The notes under the pieces were generated by a model that worked only from the letters and a program-made list of their open reading frames with translations, was not told the origin of the DNA and made no database searches. Below, piece after piece: positions 7,637 through 13,099 of a stretch of DNA of 13,361 nt (position 1 is its first letter; each line of letters begins with the position of its first letter). Source of the DNA: an uncultured bacterium. Its GTDB lineage: Bacteria > Bacteroidota > Ignavibacteria > Kapaibacteriales > UBA4661. The position numbers and the translations under genes are program-made. The DNA lies in assembly GCA_937899715.1 (NCBI GenBank), contig CALCNX010000117.1, forward strand, positions 1 through 13,361, written 5' to 3'.

Positions 7637-8359
7637 ATGCCACATACACTTCTTTTACGGCTTGAAGCTCCAATACAATCATGGGGCATAGAAAGCCGAT
7701 TTGAATATCGTGAGACTATGTTAGAGCCTACACTTAGTGGAGTTATTGGGTTATGTTGTGCTGCCTTGGGACGAGACCGTCACGAGCCTGTCAATGACCT
7801 CACCGAAGCCCTTCAAATGGCAGTTCGGGTGGACAGACAAGGATTTTTGCAAGAAGATTTTCATACGGCAATGGATGTGATCACGGCAAATGGCAGCATT
7901 AAACCAACACAACTATCCTACCGCTGGTATTTGCATAATGCTTCTTTTCTTGTTGGGTTAGAGTCGGAAGATATCGAACTATTACGTTTGTTGTATCATG
8001 CGCTTTTGAATCCGCATTGGATGTTGTTTTTAGGGCGAAAATCTTGCCCACCAACATATCCTGTAGTCACACAAGGGTCGTTTCGTGAAGGAATGATGAT
8101 AAGCGAAGCATTTACAAGTGTACCATTATGCTTGTACAAACCACGCAAAGATTTTCAACTTCGTATTATAGCTGATATACGATTAGCAGAACAATTAAAA
8201 GATCAAAATTGTTTGGAAGTAGCACAATATACAAGAAATGATGTTCCAATCAGTTTTGCCAAACGATTATTCACAACACGTATGATTGCTGAATTTGAGC
8301 AGAAAATTAGCCTGATAATTCCAGAAGATTTGTACAGAACAGAAGAATATGAAGGCTAG
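7637..8359 (+). CDS. cas5e: Cascade subunit Cas5e (CasD)
   Basis: The product has 240 residues (E. coli CasD has 224). It caps the 5' handle of the crRNA and contacts Cse1. The family marks are clear: LRLEAPIQSWG at the N-terminus, EPTLSGVIGLCCAALG with the glycine-rich turn, the SYRWYLHNASFLVGL strand, and LFLGRKSCPPTYP in the middle. AAAGGA upstream of the ATG serves as ribosome-binding site. In most I-E operons cas6e follows at once; here about 380 bases with an antisense antitoxin and a toxin remnant intervene. The last codons of cas5e overlap, on the other strand, the extended frame of that toxin remnant, but the protein end looks normal in length. Confidence 0.96.
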   Translation: MPHTLLLRLEAPIQSWGIESRFEYRETMLEPTLSGVIGLCCAALGRDRHEPVNDLTEALQMAVRVDRQGFLQEDFHTAMDVITANGSIKPTQLSYRWYLHNASFLVGLESEDIELLRLLYHALLNPHWMLFLGRKSCPPTYPVVTQGSFREGMMISEAFTSVPLCLYKPRKDFQLRIIADIRLAEQLKDQNCLEVAQYTRNDVPISFAKRLFTTRMIAEFEQKISLIIPEDLYRTEEYEG

Positions 8360-8378
8360 GAAGAGATAGAAAACTACA

Positions 8379-8426
8379 AGCCAAATTACTTATCGGAGAA
8401 GTATTGCTGACAACAATTGTTGTCAT
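8379..8426 (-). pseudogene. 5' remnant of a DUF3368 PIN-domain toxin
   Basis: On the minus strand an ATG at 8424-8426 overlaps the UPF0175 stop (ATGA), as in coupled toxin-antitoxin pairs. The first 16 codons read MTTIVVSNTSPISNLA, the typical beginning of DUF3368 PIN toxins with the first catalytic-region S-N-T-S-P motif. After about 8379 the similarity ends: the frame runs on as antisense of cas5e and stops at 8307-8309. The remaining PIN acidic residues are absent, so no active toxin can be made. DUF3368 toxins are the standard partner of UPF0175 antitoxins, which makes this identification strong in spite of the short length. The break lies between the cas5e stop (8359) and 8379, marking a deletion end or recombination joint. 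Confidence 0.75.
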
Positions 8427-8668
8427 AGAACACCCCTACGGCGCAAACCTTCAATGTCACGGGTAAATTCTTCCATATCGTAGTGTGGTGCGATTACTCG
8501 GCTACCAAGCAACATCTGGAATTCCGGCTGTGGCATAGATGCAAGAGCAGCAGCAGAACCAAGTGTTAGTTTTGCTTGTTGAAATAATGCAATTGCAAGT
8601 TCACGTTTAATGTCCGTCTCTGTCATACGAGTTGCAAATGCTAGTGTGTCGGGAATTTCGACGGTCAT
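8423..8668 (-). CDS. UPF0175 family antitoxin, partner toxin lost
   Basis: The start is ATG at 8666-8668 (minus), with GGAG just upstream; a longer frame reaching to 8710 is less likely. The product has 81 residues. It fits UPF0175: a short strand (TVEIP), the helix KRELAIALFQQAKLTLGSAAALASMPQPEFQMLLGSR with the helix-turn-helix-like middle, then the PHYDMEEFTRDIEGLRR tail. These proteins are antitoxins or regulators paired with PIN toxins of the DUF3368 family. Here only the toxin's first codons remain downstream. The gene lies antisense between cas5e and cas6e, so transcription of the cas operon crosses it. As an orphan it may survive as a transcription regulator, as protection against related toxins, or simply as debris. 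Confidence 0.88.
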   Translation of the reverse strand: MTVEIPDTLAFATRMTETDIKRELAIALFQQAKLTLGSAAALASMPQPEFQMLLGSRVIAPHYDMEEFTRDIEGLRRRGVL

Positions 8669-8739
8669 AATAGCTCCAATACGTGATAAGAAGCGGTGTT
8701 TCCCATACAATTTACCAAATTTTTTCTTGTAAACTCATC

Positions 8740-9453
8740 ATGCCTAATCCTTTATTTTTCTCTCGCATCACCCTCCGCGAGTCTGCTCCCATCAGCACTC
8801 TTCGCACACTCATGCGCGACGGCTATGCACCACACAAAACCGTTTGGCAACTACTTTCGCACAGTCCCGAACAAAAACGTAATTTTCTCTTTCGCTATGA
8901 CATTGAGGAAAAAAGTGGCTTGCCACGCTTTTATGTTGTTTCTGAGCAGAAAGCCCACGATACAAGCGGACTATGGGACATTGAACCCAAACCCTATCTG
9001 CAACCACAAGAACCCAACAAATCACTCTTCGCAATAGGTGATACGTTTCGGTTTTCCATGCGCATCAATCCAACATTCGACAAATCCGACTGTACGAAAA
9101 AGCAGAAAACTCGCTATGATTTGATTATGCACTTGCGCTACCAGATGACCAAAAACGAACATGGTCAGCGTGAAGAACCTCACGCCATTACCGAGCATCG
9201 TGCTTGCAAAGAATGGTTGGAGCGCCGTCAGAATCTGGGATTTGAGGTAGTGCAACCTAACGAAACATTGATTGTGGAACAGTATGACCAACTGCGATTT
9301 AAGCACAAAGACCATACGACCATAATGAGCCGTGTAGATATGAGCGGTATTCTGAAGGTAATAGATGTATCGAAATTTCAGGATAACTTGACCAAAGGCA
9401 TTGGACACGGAAAAGCCTTCGGGTGCGGATTATTGCTGATTCGGAGGCTCTGA
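8740..9453 (+). CDS. cas6e: CRISPR RNA endoribonuclease Cas6e (CasE/Cse3)
   Basis: The product has 237 residues (E. coli CasE has 199), starting at ATG 8740; the frame opens earlier at 8683, but only the start at 8740 gives the usual N-terminus (NPLFFSRITL). Cas6e cuts the repeat hairpin at its 3' base and stays bound to the crRNA. The catalytic histidine is probably H32 in APHKTVWQLL, aligned with the LHQGLWHLF segment of E. coli CasE (H20), followed by the FLFRYD strand. The glycine-rich RNA-binding loop near the C-terminus, GIGHGKAFGCGLLLI, is the strongest signature. No good ribosome-binding site is visible. A TACAAT box at 8706-8711 hints at a separate weak promoter, useful since the antisense antitoxin separates this gene from cas5e. 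Confidence 0.95.
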   Translation: MPNPLFFSRITLRESAPISTLRTLMRDGYAPHKTVWQLLSHSPEQKRNFLFRYDIEEKSGLPRFYVVSEQKAHDTSGLWDIEPKPYLQPQEPNKSLFAIGDTFRFSMRINPTFDKSDCTKKQKTRYDLIMHLRYQMTKNEHGQREEPHAITEHRACKEWLERRQNLGFEVVQPNETLIVEQYDQLRFKHKDHTTIMSRVDMSGILKVIDVSKFQDNLTKGIGHGKAFGCGLLLIRRL

Positions 9454-9472
9454 AGCCGATGTTTGTTGTTCT

Positions 9473-9500
9473 TTGACAACTGAACAACACGATGTGTAAC
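9473..9500 (+). promoter_or_regulatory. Candidate promoter for the second solitary-repeat RNA
   Basis: TTGACA at 9473-9478 is a perfect -35 hexamer. TGTAAC at 9495-9500, 16 bases downstream, is a fair -10. The predicted start is near 9507, inside the 5' end of the solitary repeat. The -35 lies in the loop of an 8-bp inverted repeat (9464-9471 with 9482-9489) that has no T-run immediately after it, so it is not a classical terminator of cas6e. Confidence 0.5.
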
Positions 9501-9504
9501 TGTA

Positions 9505-9533
9505 TTTTTTCCCGCACACGCGGGGATAAGCGC
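9505..9533 (+). repeat. Second solitary degenerate CRISPR repeat (after cas6e)
   Basis: Ungapped, it matches about 20 of 29 bases of the array repeat. The stem CCCGC/GCGGG is perfect and the loop is ACAC, the same as in the first solitary repeat. The 5' end is a T-run and the 3' handle has changed (ATAAGCGC instead of ATGAACCG). It should fold for Cas6e, but its handle is more decayed. Confidence 0.8.
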
Positions 9534-9565
9534 AACCACAAGAATAATTTATTCCCATATCCGCT
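9505..9565 (+). ncRNA. Possible second crRNA-like RNA, convergent with the PIN toxin
   Basis: A transcript starting at the promoter 9473-9500 would carry the solitary repeat and the 32 bases after it (9534-9565), then run antisense into the 3' end of the PIN toxin gene. I see no terminator after it, so the end is arbitrary here. The first 11 bases of the pseudo-spacer plus two before it recur inside cas6e at 9000-9012, but without a canonical PAM. Function unknown; it may be a guide RNA, an antisense RNA to the toxin, or a decayed copy. Confidence 0.35.
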
Positions 9566-9935
9566 CAATGCCGTAAGCGTCAAATGTTGCATCACTACTC
9601 ACAACAGGCAGATTTTCTGCTAAGGCTTGGGCAATGATGATACGGTCAAACGGGTCGCGGTGGTACAATGGTAACTTCTCAATGACTGCTAAATGATGTG
9701 CTTGAATAGGCAAAAATTCAAGAATTGATGCGTAATCAAAAATAATTTCTTGTATTGAATGTGCAAGTTGCAGTTTTCCAATAGAAACCTTGATTGCCAT
9801 TTCCCAAGGACTTGCGATACTCACATACCGATAAGCACTATAGTGAGAGATATGTTGAAGAGCAGTTTTTGTCAGGTGTTCCGGGCTATTCATCATCCAA
9901 ATGAAGGCTTGCGTATCTATCAAAAACTTCTTCAT
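9549..9935 (-). CDS. PIN-domain ribonuclease toxin (VapC-like)
   Basis: The product has 128 residues, typical for VapC-type PIN toxins, which cut RNA (often tRNA) with a metal-dependent acidic site. The acidic residues are in place: D7 in FLIDTQAF, E45 in SPWEMAIK, D94 and D97 in HRDPFDRIIIAQA, and D115 in VVSSDATFD. The ATG overlaps the stop of the antitoxin gene by four bases (ATGA), so translation is coupled and the antitoxin is made first. The gene lies antisense between cas6e and cas1. Its 3' end faces the second solitary repeat, whose predicted RNA would be antisense to it. No sign of truncation. Confidence 0.93.
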   Translation of the reverse strand: MKKFLIDTQAFIWMMNSPEHLTKTALQHISHYSAYRYVSIASPWEMAIKVSIGKLQLAHSIQEIIFDYASILEFLPIQAHHLAVIEKLPLYHRDPFDRIIIAQALAENLPVVSSDATFDAYGIERIWE

Positions 9936-10174
9936 TCCATATATTCCTTAAAATCTTCCAGAGGTTCATTAAAATCGTCTGCCATATACAGAACTGTACC
10001 ACGAAAACGTCCTAACGGATTTTTTTTCTCATCGGACAATGCAGTTTGCAACAGTTCTTTTGCTGTTGATTCAAGCAAACGAGCAATCAAAGCGTCTAAC
10101 GAAATTCCTTCAGAAGCAGCATACTTGGTGGCATTTTCAAGAATGTTTGGCGGTATATCAAGGGTTACAGACAT
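9932..10174 (-). CDS. Antitoxin of the PIN toxin (ribbon-helix-helix-like)
   Basis: The product has 80 residues. I choose ATG 10172-10174 because the longer frame upstream is antisense of cas1 and the protein then begins as expected for a small DNA-binding antitoxin (SVTLDIPPNILENATKYAASEGISLDALIARLL, strand-helix-helix). The C-terminus (GRFRGTVLYMADDFNEPLEDFKEYM) is typical of antitoxins that insert an acidic tail into the PIN active site. It is the first gene of the pair. TTGCGT and TTTATT, 17 bases apart on the minus strand (10197-10225), could form its promoter, overlapping that of cas1; binding by the antitoxin complex there could also affect cas1. Confidence 0.85.
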   Translation of the reverse strand: MSVTLDIPPNILENATKYAASEGISLDALIARLLESTAKELLQTALSDEKKNPLGRFRGTVLYMADDFNEPLEDFKEYME

Positions 10175-10193
10175 TGTTTTGGTGGTTTTCGTG

Positions 10194-10225
10194 TTGAATA
10201 AATTTCCTTTACCAAATATACGCAA
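10194..10225. promoter_or_regulatory. Overlapping divergent promoters of cas1 (plus) and the antitoxin (minus)
   Basis: Plus strand: TTGAAT (10194-10199) and TATACG (10217-10222), spaced by 17. Minus strand: TTGCGT (10220-10225) and TTTATT (10197-10202), also spaced by 17. The two overlap almost completely, so they would exclude each other, and autorepression by the toxin-antitoxin complex could also control cas1. The hexamers are moderate matches. Confidence 0.4.
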
Positions 10226-10232
10226 TGTTTTT

Positions 10233-11258
10233 ATGAACGTCAATCTCCCCGAACTCGGTGCAATCCCGATGAAAGACCGCCTTTCGATTCTATTTATCGA
10301 AAAAAGCCGTATTGATGTGCTGGACGGTGCGTTTGTATCGGTGCGGTATGAATCAAAAGTTCCGAAACCAACCACGCCGGAACCAAGCATGGATGCACTC
10401 TTACAAGCAAATAATGGTACAAACACAAGCGGCGAATGGCAGGAAATCCGCACCCACATTCCGCTCGGTGGAGTGGCGTGTCTGATGCTCGAACCCGGCA
10501 CACGCATTTCGCATCGTGCCGTACAACTTGCGGCAATGGTCGGAACGCTGTTGGTCTGGGTTGGGGAAGGTGGCGTGCGTGTGTATTCAAGCGGACAGCC
10601 GGGCGGGGCGAGGTCGGATAAATTGCTTTATCAGGCAAAACTCGCTCTGGATGATGCTCTACGCCTGAAGGTTGTACGAAAAATGTACGAACTCCGTTTT
10701 GGTGAAAAGCCGCCGGAACGTCGAAGTGTGGAGCAGTTACGCGGCATGGAAGGTGCACGGGTACGCAAAACCTACCAACTTCTTGCTCAGCAGTATCGTG
10801 TGCCATGGAAGGCAAGGGATTATGACGTGGACGATTGGAACGCGGGCGATATTCCGAACAAATGCTTGAGTGCTGCTACGTCGTGTCTCTATGGTATTAC
10901 CGAAGCGGCGGTGTTGGCAGCGGGCTATGCGCCTGCCATCGGCTTCATTCACACAGGAAAACCGCTTTCATTCGTCTATGACATTGCCGATGTGGTGAAG
11001 TTTGAAACCGTTGTTCCTGCGGCGTTTCGTGTGGCGGCGCAGTTTATTCATCAAGAGCGTCGAGATTCTCCCGAACGCACGGTACGTCTTGCCTGTAGAG
11101 ATATTTTTCGTACATCCAGAATTTTAGAGAAAATAATTCCGATGATAGAAGACATCTTGTCCGCTGGAGAAATACCATTGCCGGAAGCCGCACCGGAACA
11201 AGTATTACCCGCATTTTACGAAAAAGGAGGTTTGGGAGATGATGGTCATCGTGGTTGA
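10233..11258 (+). CDS. cas1: CRISPR integrase Cas1 (type I-E)
   Basis: The start is ATG 10233, which gives the usual Cas1e N-terminus (LPELGAIPMKDRLSILF). A frame open far upstream is only antisense of the toxin genes. The product has 341 residues (E. coli Cas1 is about 305). With Cas2 it integrates new spacers at the leader end. The active-site residues are E173 in RGMEGARVR, H240 in GFIHTGKPLSF, and D250 and D253 in YDIADVVKFETVVP. An insertion of about 30 residues rich in P, T, N and S (about 40-70) separates IDVLDGAFVSV from IRTHIPLGG, where E. coli has a short turn. No ribosome-binding site is seen, and the predicted transcript start lies only a few bases before the ATG, so it may be leaderless. 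The gene overlaps cas2. Confidence 0.97.
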   Translation: MNVNLPELGAIPMKDRLSILFIEKSRIDVLDGAFVSVRYESKVPKPTTPEPSMDALLQANNGTNTSGEWQEIRTHIPLGGVACLMLEPGTRISHRAVQLAAMVGTLLVWVGEGGVRVYSSGQPGGARSDKLLYQAKLALDDALRLKVVRKMYELRFGEKPPERRSVEQLRGMEGARVRKTYQLLAQQYRVPWKARDYDVDDWNAGDIPNKCLSAATSCLYGITEAAVLAAGYAPAIGFIHTGKPLSFVYDIADVVKFETVVPAAFRVAAQFIHQERRDSPERTVRLACRDIFRTSRILEKIIPMIEDILSAGEIPLPEAAPEQVLPAFYEKGGLGDDGHRG

Positions 11259-11547
11259 GAACGCACCACCGCGCTTGCGGGGTCGGTTGGCAATATGGCT
11301 GCTGGAAGTACGAGCAGGCGTGTATGTAGGCGTGTACGGACGGAAAGTCCGCGAGATGATTTGGGACAATGTTGTGGCGGGCATTAGCGATGACCTCCAT
11401 GACGGAAATGCGGTGATTTGCTGGCAAGACAACTCCGAAATGGGATTTAGTTTTGAAACTGTCGGCACAAACCGTCGTATTCCTGCGGAGTTCGACGGTG
11501 TTCGTCTGGTGTCGTTTTTGGCAGAGCAAGCGACAAAGGCAATTTGA
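11239..11547 (+). CDS. cas2: CRISPR adaptation protein Cas2 (type I-E)
   Basis: The product has 102 residues and overlaps the end of cas1 by 20 bases. AAGGAGG at 11224-11230 supports ATG 11239; ATG 11242 is also possible. Cas2e is the central dimer of the Cas1-Cas2 integrase. The family sequence is very clear: ENAPPRLRGRLAIWLLEVRAGVYVG, VREMIWDNVV, and NRRIPAEFDGVRLVSFL at the C-terminus. It is somewhat longer at the C-terminus than E. coli Cas2 (94). The leader and array begin 153 bases downstream. Confidence 0.97.
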   Translation: MMVIVVENAPPRLRGRLAIWLLEVRAGVYVGVYGRKVREMIWDNVVAGISDDLHDGNAVICWQDNSEMGFSFETVGTNRRIPAEFDGVRLVSFLAEQATKAI

Positions 11548-11700
11548 AGAGCGTTTGAAGTGTTTTTCTGGAAGCAGGGCAGCAAGCGGCTTTCAGATGA
11601 TGCCTTCAAGCAAGGTTTTGTGCGGTATAAAAGACTTTGAAGTGTGGTAGATTTTTTCTATACTTACAAACGGTTGTTTTGCAACAGGATAGGAATTAGT
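11548..11700 (+). promoter_or_regulatory. CRISPR leader with array promoter
   Basis: TTGAAG (11637-11642) and TATACT (11659-11664), spaced by 16, form a good promoter whose start would lie near 11671, about 30 bases before the first repeat. A 10-bp direct repeat (TTTGAAGTGT at 11554-11563 and 11636-11645) and a small inverted repeat GTTG/CAAC near 11673-11685 are other features. New spacers should enter at 11701. No gene is seen in this stretch. Confidence 0.7.
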
Positions 11701-12095
11701 ACGTTTCCCGCGCCCGCGGGGATGAACCGGCAGTACAAAAATACTGCGATATTGTCAAAGAACGTTTCCCGCGCCCGCGGGGATGAACCGGCTGGGTTAC
11801 GGCAGTTCTCAGCACGTGGGCGACGTTTCCCGCGCCCGCGGGGATGAACCGGCGATTGCCGGAGGCGCACAAGGCGAAGAGCTACGTTTCCCGCGCCCGC
11901 GGGGATGAACCGCGTGGCGATACCATTTGGTTGCCCAAGAAGCTACGTTTCCCGCGCCCGCGGGGATGAACCGTCATTGAGACCACTTGCCCCTTTGGTA
12001 ATTGTACGTTTCCCGCGCCCGCGGGGATGAACCGCCGTGCGAGGGTGCGGGGGAGGTGCAGCATGAACGTTTCCCGCGCCCGCGGGGATGAACCG
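11701..12095 (+). CRISPR. Type I-E CRISPR array, 7 repeats and 6 spacers
   Basis: Repeats of 29 bp start at 11701, 11762, 11823, 11884, 11945, 12006 and 12067, each followed by a spacer of exactly 32 bp (period 61). All seven repeats are identical. They start ACGTTT, contain the stem CCCGC/GCGGG with loop GCCC, and end in the eight-base handle ATGAACCG. Orientation is left to right, from the leader next to cas2. The last repeat shows no decay, unusual for a leader-distal end, and a possible seventh spacer (12096-12127) runs straight into unrelated GC-rich coding sequence. Spacer 1 contains a 6-bp inverted repeat (GCAGTA/TACTGC). No spacer obviously matches other parts of the window. Confidence 0.99.
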
Positions 12096-12097
12096 TA

Positions 12098-12253
12098 ATC
12101 GCTCATGCCTGCGCTGGTCTGCTGCGGACGGTCGTCGAGGCGAATGGCCTCGGGTACGAAGACGTCCTCAGCATCCTTGAAGGTGACGCCGGCCTGACTG
12201 CCCTCCCGTCGACGGCACCGCGCCTGTTGCTCGAGGAGCAGTCGAATGGCTAA
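12098..12253 (+). pseudogene. 3' end of a mobile-element gene, probably a recombinase (gmtY-like)
   Basis: In the frame ending at TAA 12251-12253 about 50 residues are open (ending LLLEEQSNG), back into the 32 bases that follow the last CRISPR repeat. The frame meets a stop inside the repeat (12089-12091), so the gene's real upstream part is missing. The stop overlaps the start of the next gene by eight bases, showing they belong to one operon. I do not recognise the short fragment itself. Given the next two genes, it would be the first gene of a three-gene recombination module, normally a tyrosine recombinase. Third codon positions are mostly G or C, unlike the cas genes. Confidence 0.4.
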
Positions 12254-12911
12254 GGCAAGAAACACCTTCGAGGGCTACCAACAGGCCAAGCAGGAGCGCC
12301 GTGAGCAGTTGATAGTCGAGTATCTCGAGCAGCTCAAGACGTCGCGAGTGAAGTTCCAGCACGTCACCGGCCTGGCGGAGATGGTTGCCACGCACATCTC
12401 CCACCAAGAACAGAAGCCTTGCAACAGGGCGACCTTGCTCCGCAACAAGCGGTACAAGGCGTTGCTGCTGACGTTCATGGCAGCCCATCTCGGCGGCGGG
12501 ACAAAGAGCCTGAGGCTAAAGGATGTGACCGACGAGAAGGCAAAGTCGCTGGTGGTGACGTCGCAGCTGGAGGCCAGCAACCTCAGGCGAGAGGTGGACC
12601 GTCTCAAGGTCTACGTCGCTCACTTGGAGAAACAGCAGTCAGGGCAGCCGGCCAGCTTGCCTCTGCCTGTCGACGATGACAGTGCGCAGCAGGAGTTGCG
12701 CCATGTCCAACTCAAGCTGACCCGCACCTGCCAAGCCTTGTTCGCGGTTTTGCGCCACTTCGACAAGATGGTGTCGGTGGACATGGAAAGGGAGGTGGTG
12801 TTGGACATGTCGCGTCTTCGGAACAACGTGCTTGTCGATGCAACCCTTGCGACACCGTTCGTGGAATGGCTGCGCCTCAACCGGGACATTCCGGGAGGGA
12901 CCAAAACATGA
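12246..12911 (+). CDS. Mobile-element accessory protein with coiled coil (GmtX-like)
   Basis: The product has 221 residues and is GC-rich at third codon positions. The N-terminal half is basic and helical, with a helix-turn-helix-like part (TLLRNKRYKALLLTFMAAHLGGG around residues 63-85). Residues of about 105-130 form a coiled coil (QLEASNLRREVDRLKVYVAHLEKQ), and a short C-terminal domain follows. This layout, the position as middle gene and the ATGA overlap with the next gene resemble the middle gene of three-gene modules such as the gamma-mobile-trio (gmtY-gmtX-gmtZ), and more distantly TnpC-like proteins of Tn554-type elements. The assignment is from memory of the family and needs a profile search. 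It has no visible link with the CRISPR locus. Confidence 0.5.
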   Translation: MAKARNTFEGYQQAKQERREQLIVEYLEQLKTSRVKFQHVTGLAEMVATHISHQEQKPCNRATLLRNKRYKALLLTFMAAHLGGGTKSLRLKDVTDEKAKSLVVTSQLEASNLRREVDRLKVYVAHLEKQQSGQPASLPLPVDDDSAQQELRHVQLKLTRTCQALFAVLRHFDKMVSVDMEREVVLDMSRLRNNVLVDATLATPFVEWLRLNRDIPGGTKT

Positions 12912-13024
12912 GCAGCGGACGTCAGCAAGGTGAGTTGAACGCCAAGCTCTTCGCTGCTTGGGCCGCCAGCAAGACCGACGACGACTTCAGGGCCATGGCC
13001 AACCGCGGCGTGCTGTCGCGCAAG
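12908..13024 (+). pseudogene. N-terminal piece of the third mobile-element gene (gmtZ-like), cut off
   Basis: ATG 12908 overlaps the stop of the previous gene (ATGA). About 39 residues (MSSGRQQGELNAKLFAAWAA... to GVLSRK) look like the start of the third gene of the module, in which I would expect a DNA-binding segment such as EIAKECGF to follow LSRK. Instead the sequence changes character at about 13025. The frame stays open by chance to 13324 because the rest is GC-rich, but that part reads as the opposite strand of other sequences. Confidence 0.4.
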
Positions 13025-13099
13025 GTGGGCACCATGGTCGAGGACAGCTTCGACAGCGACGGCAACGCGGTCACCGTCGGCTTTGATGACGCTCTGGTG
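13025..13099. other. Unassigned GC-rich stretch between two joints
   Basis: Both strands are open in some frame. The plus strand reads GTMVEDSFDSDGNAVTVGF, which looks like real coding sequence, but I do not recognise it. It lies between the end of the mobile-element similarity and the start of the tRNA synthetase similarity on the other strand, so it is probably a third unrelated fragment. Confidence 0.3.

Noticed and set aside
8694..8704. GTTTCCC before cas6e as a third solitary repeat
   Set aside because: Only seven bases match the repeat and there is no hairpin after them.
10172..10190. Partial seed match (AACCAC) of the second pseudo-spacer just upstream of the antitoxin start, minus strand
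   Set aside because: Only six consecutive bases match, then a mismatch at position 7, and the PAM would be GAA; too weak, though the position is suggestive.
9759..10232. N-terminal extension of the cas1 frame of about 158 residues
   Set aside because: It is antisense of the toxin and antitoxin genes and has no Cas1-like sequence; the family N-terminus begins at 10233.
11664..12265. Long minus-strand frames across the array with recurring SSPRARET and FIPAGAGN peptides
   Set aside because: They are translations of the CRISPR repeats, a common false gene call, and not proteins.
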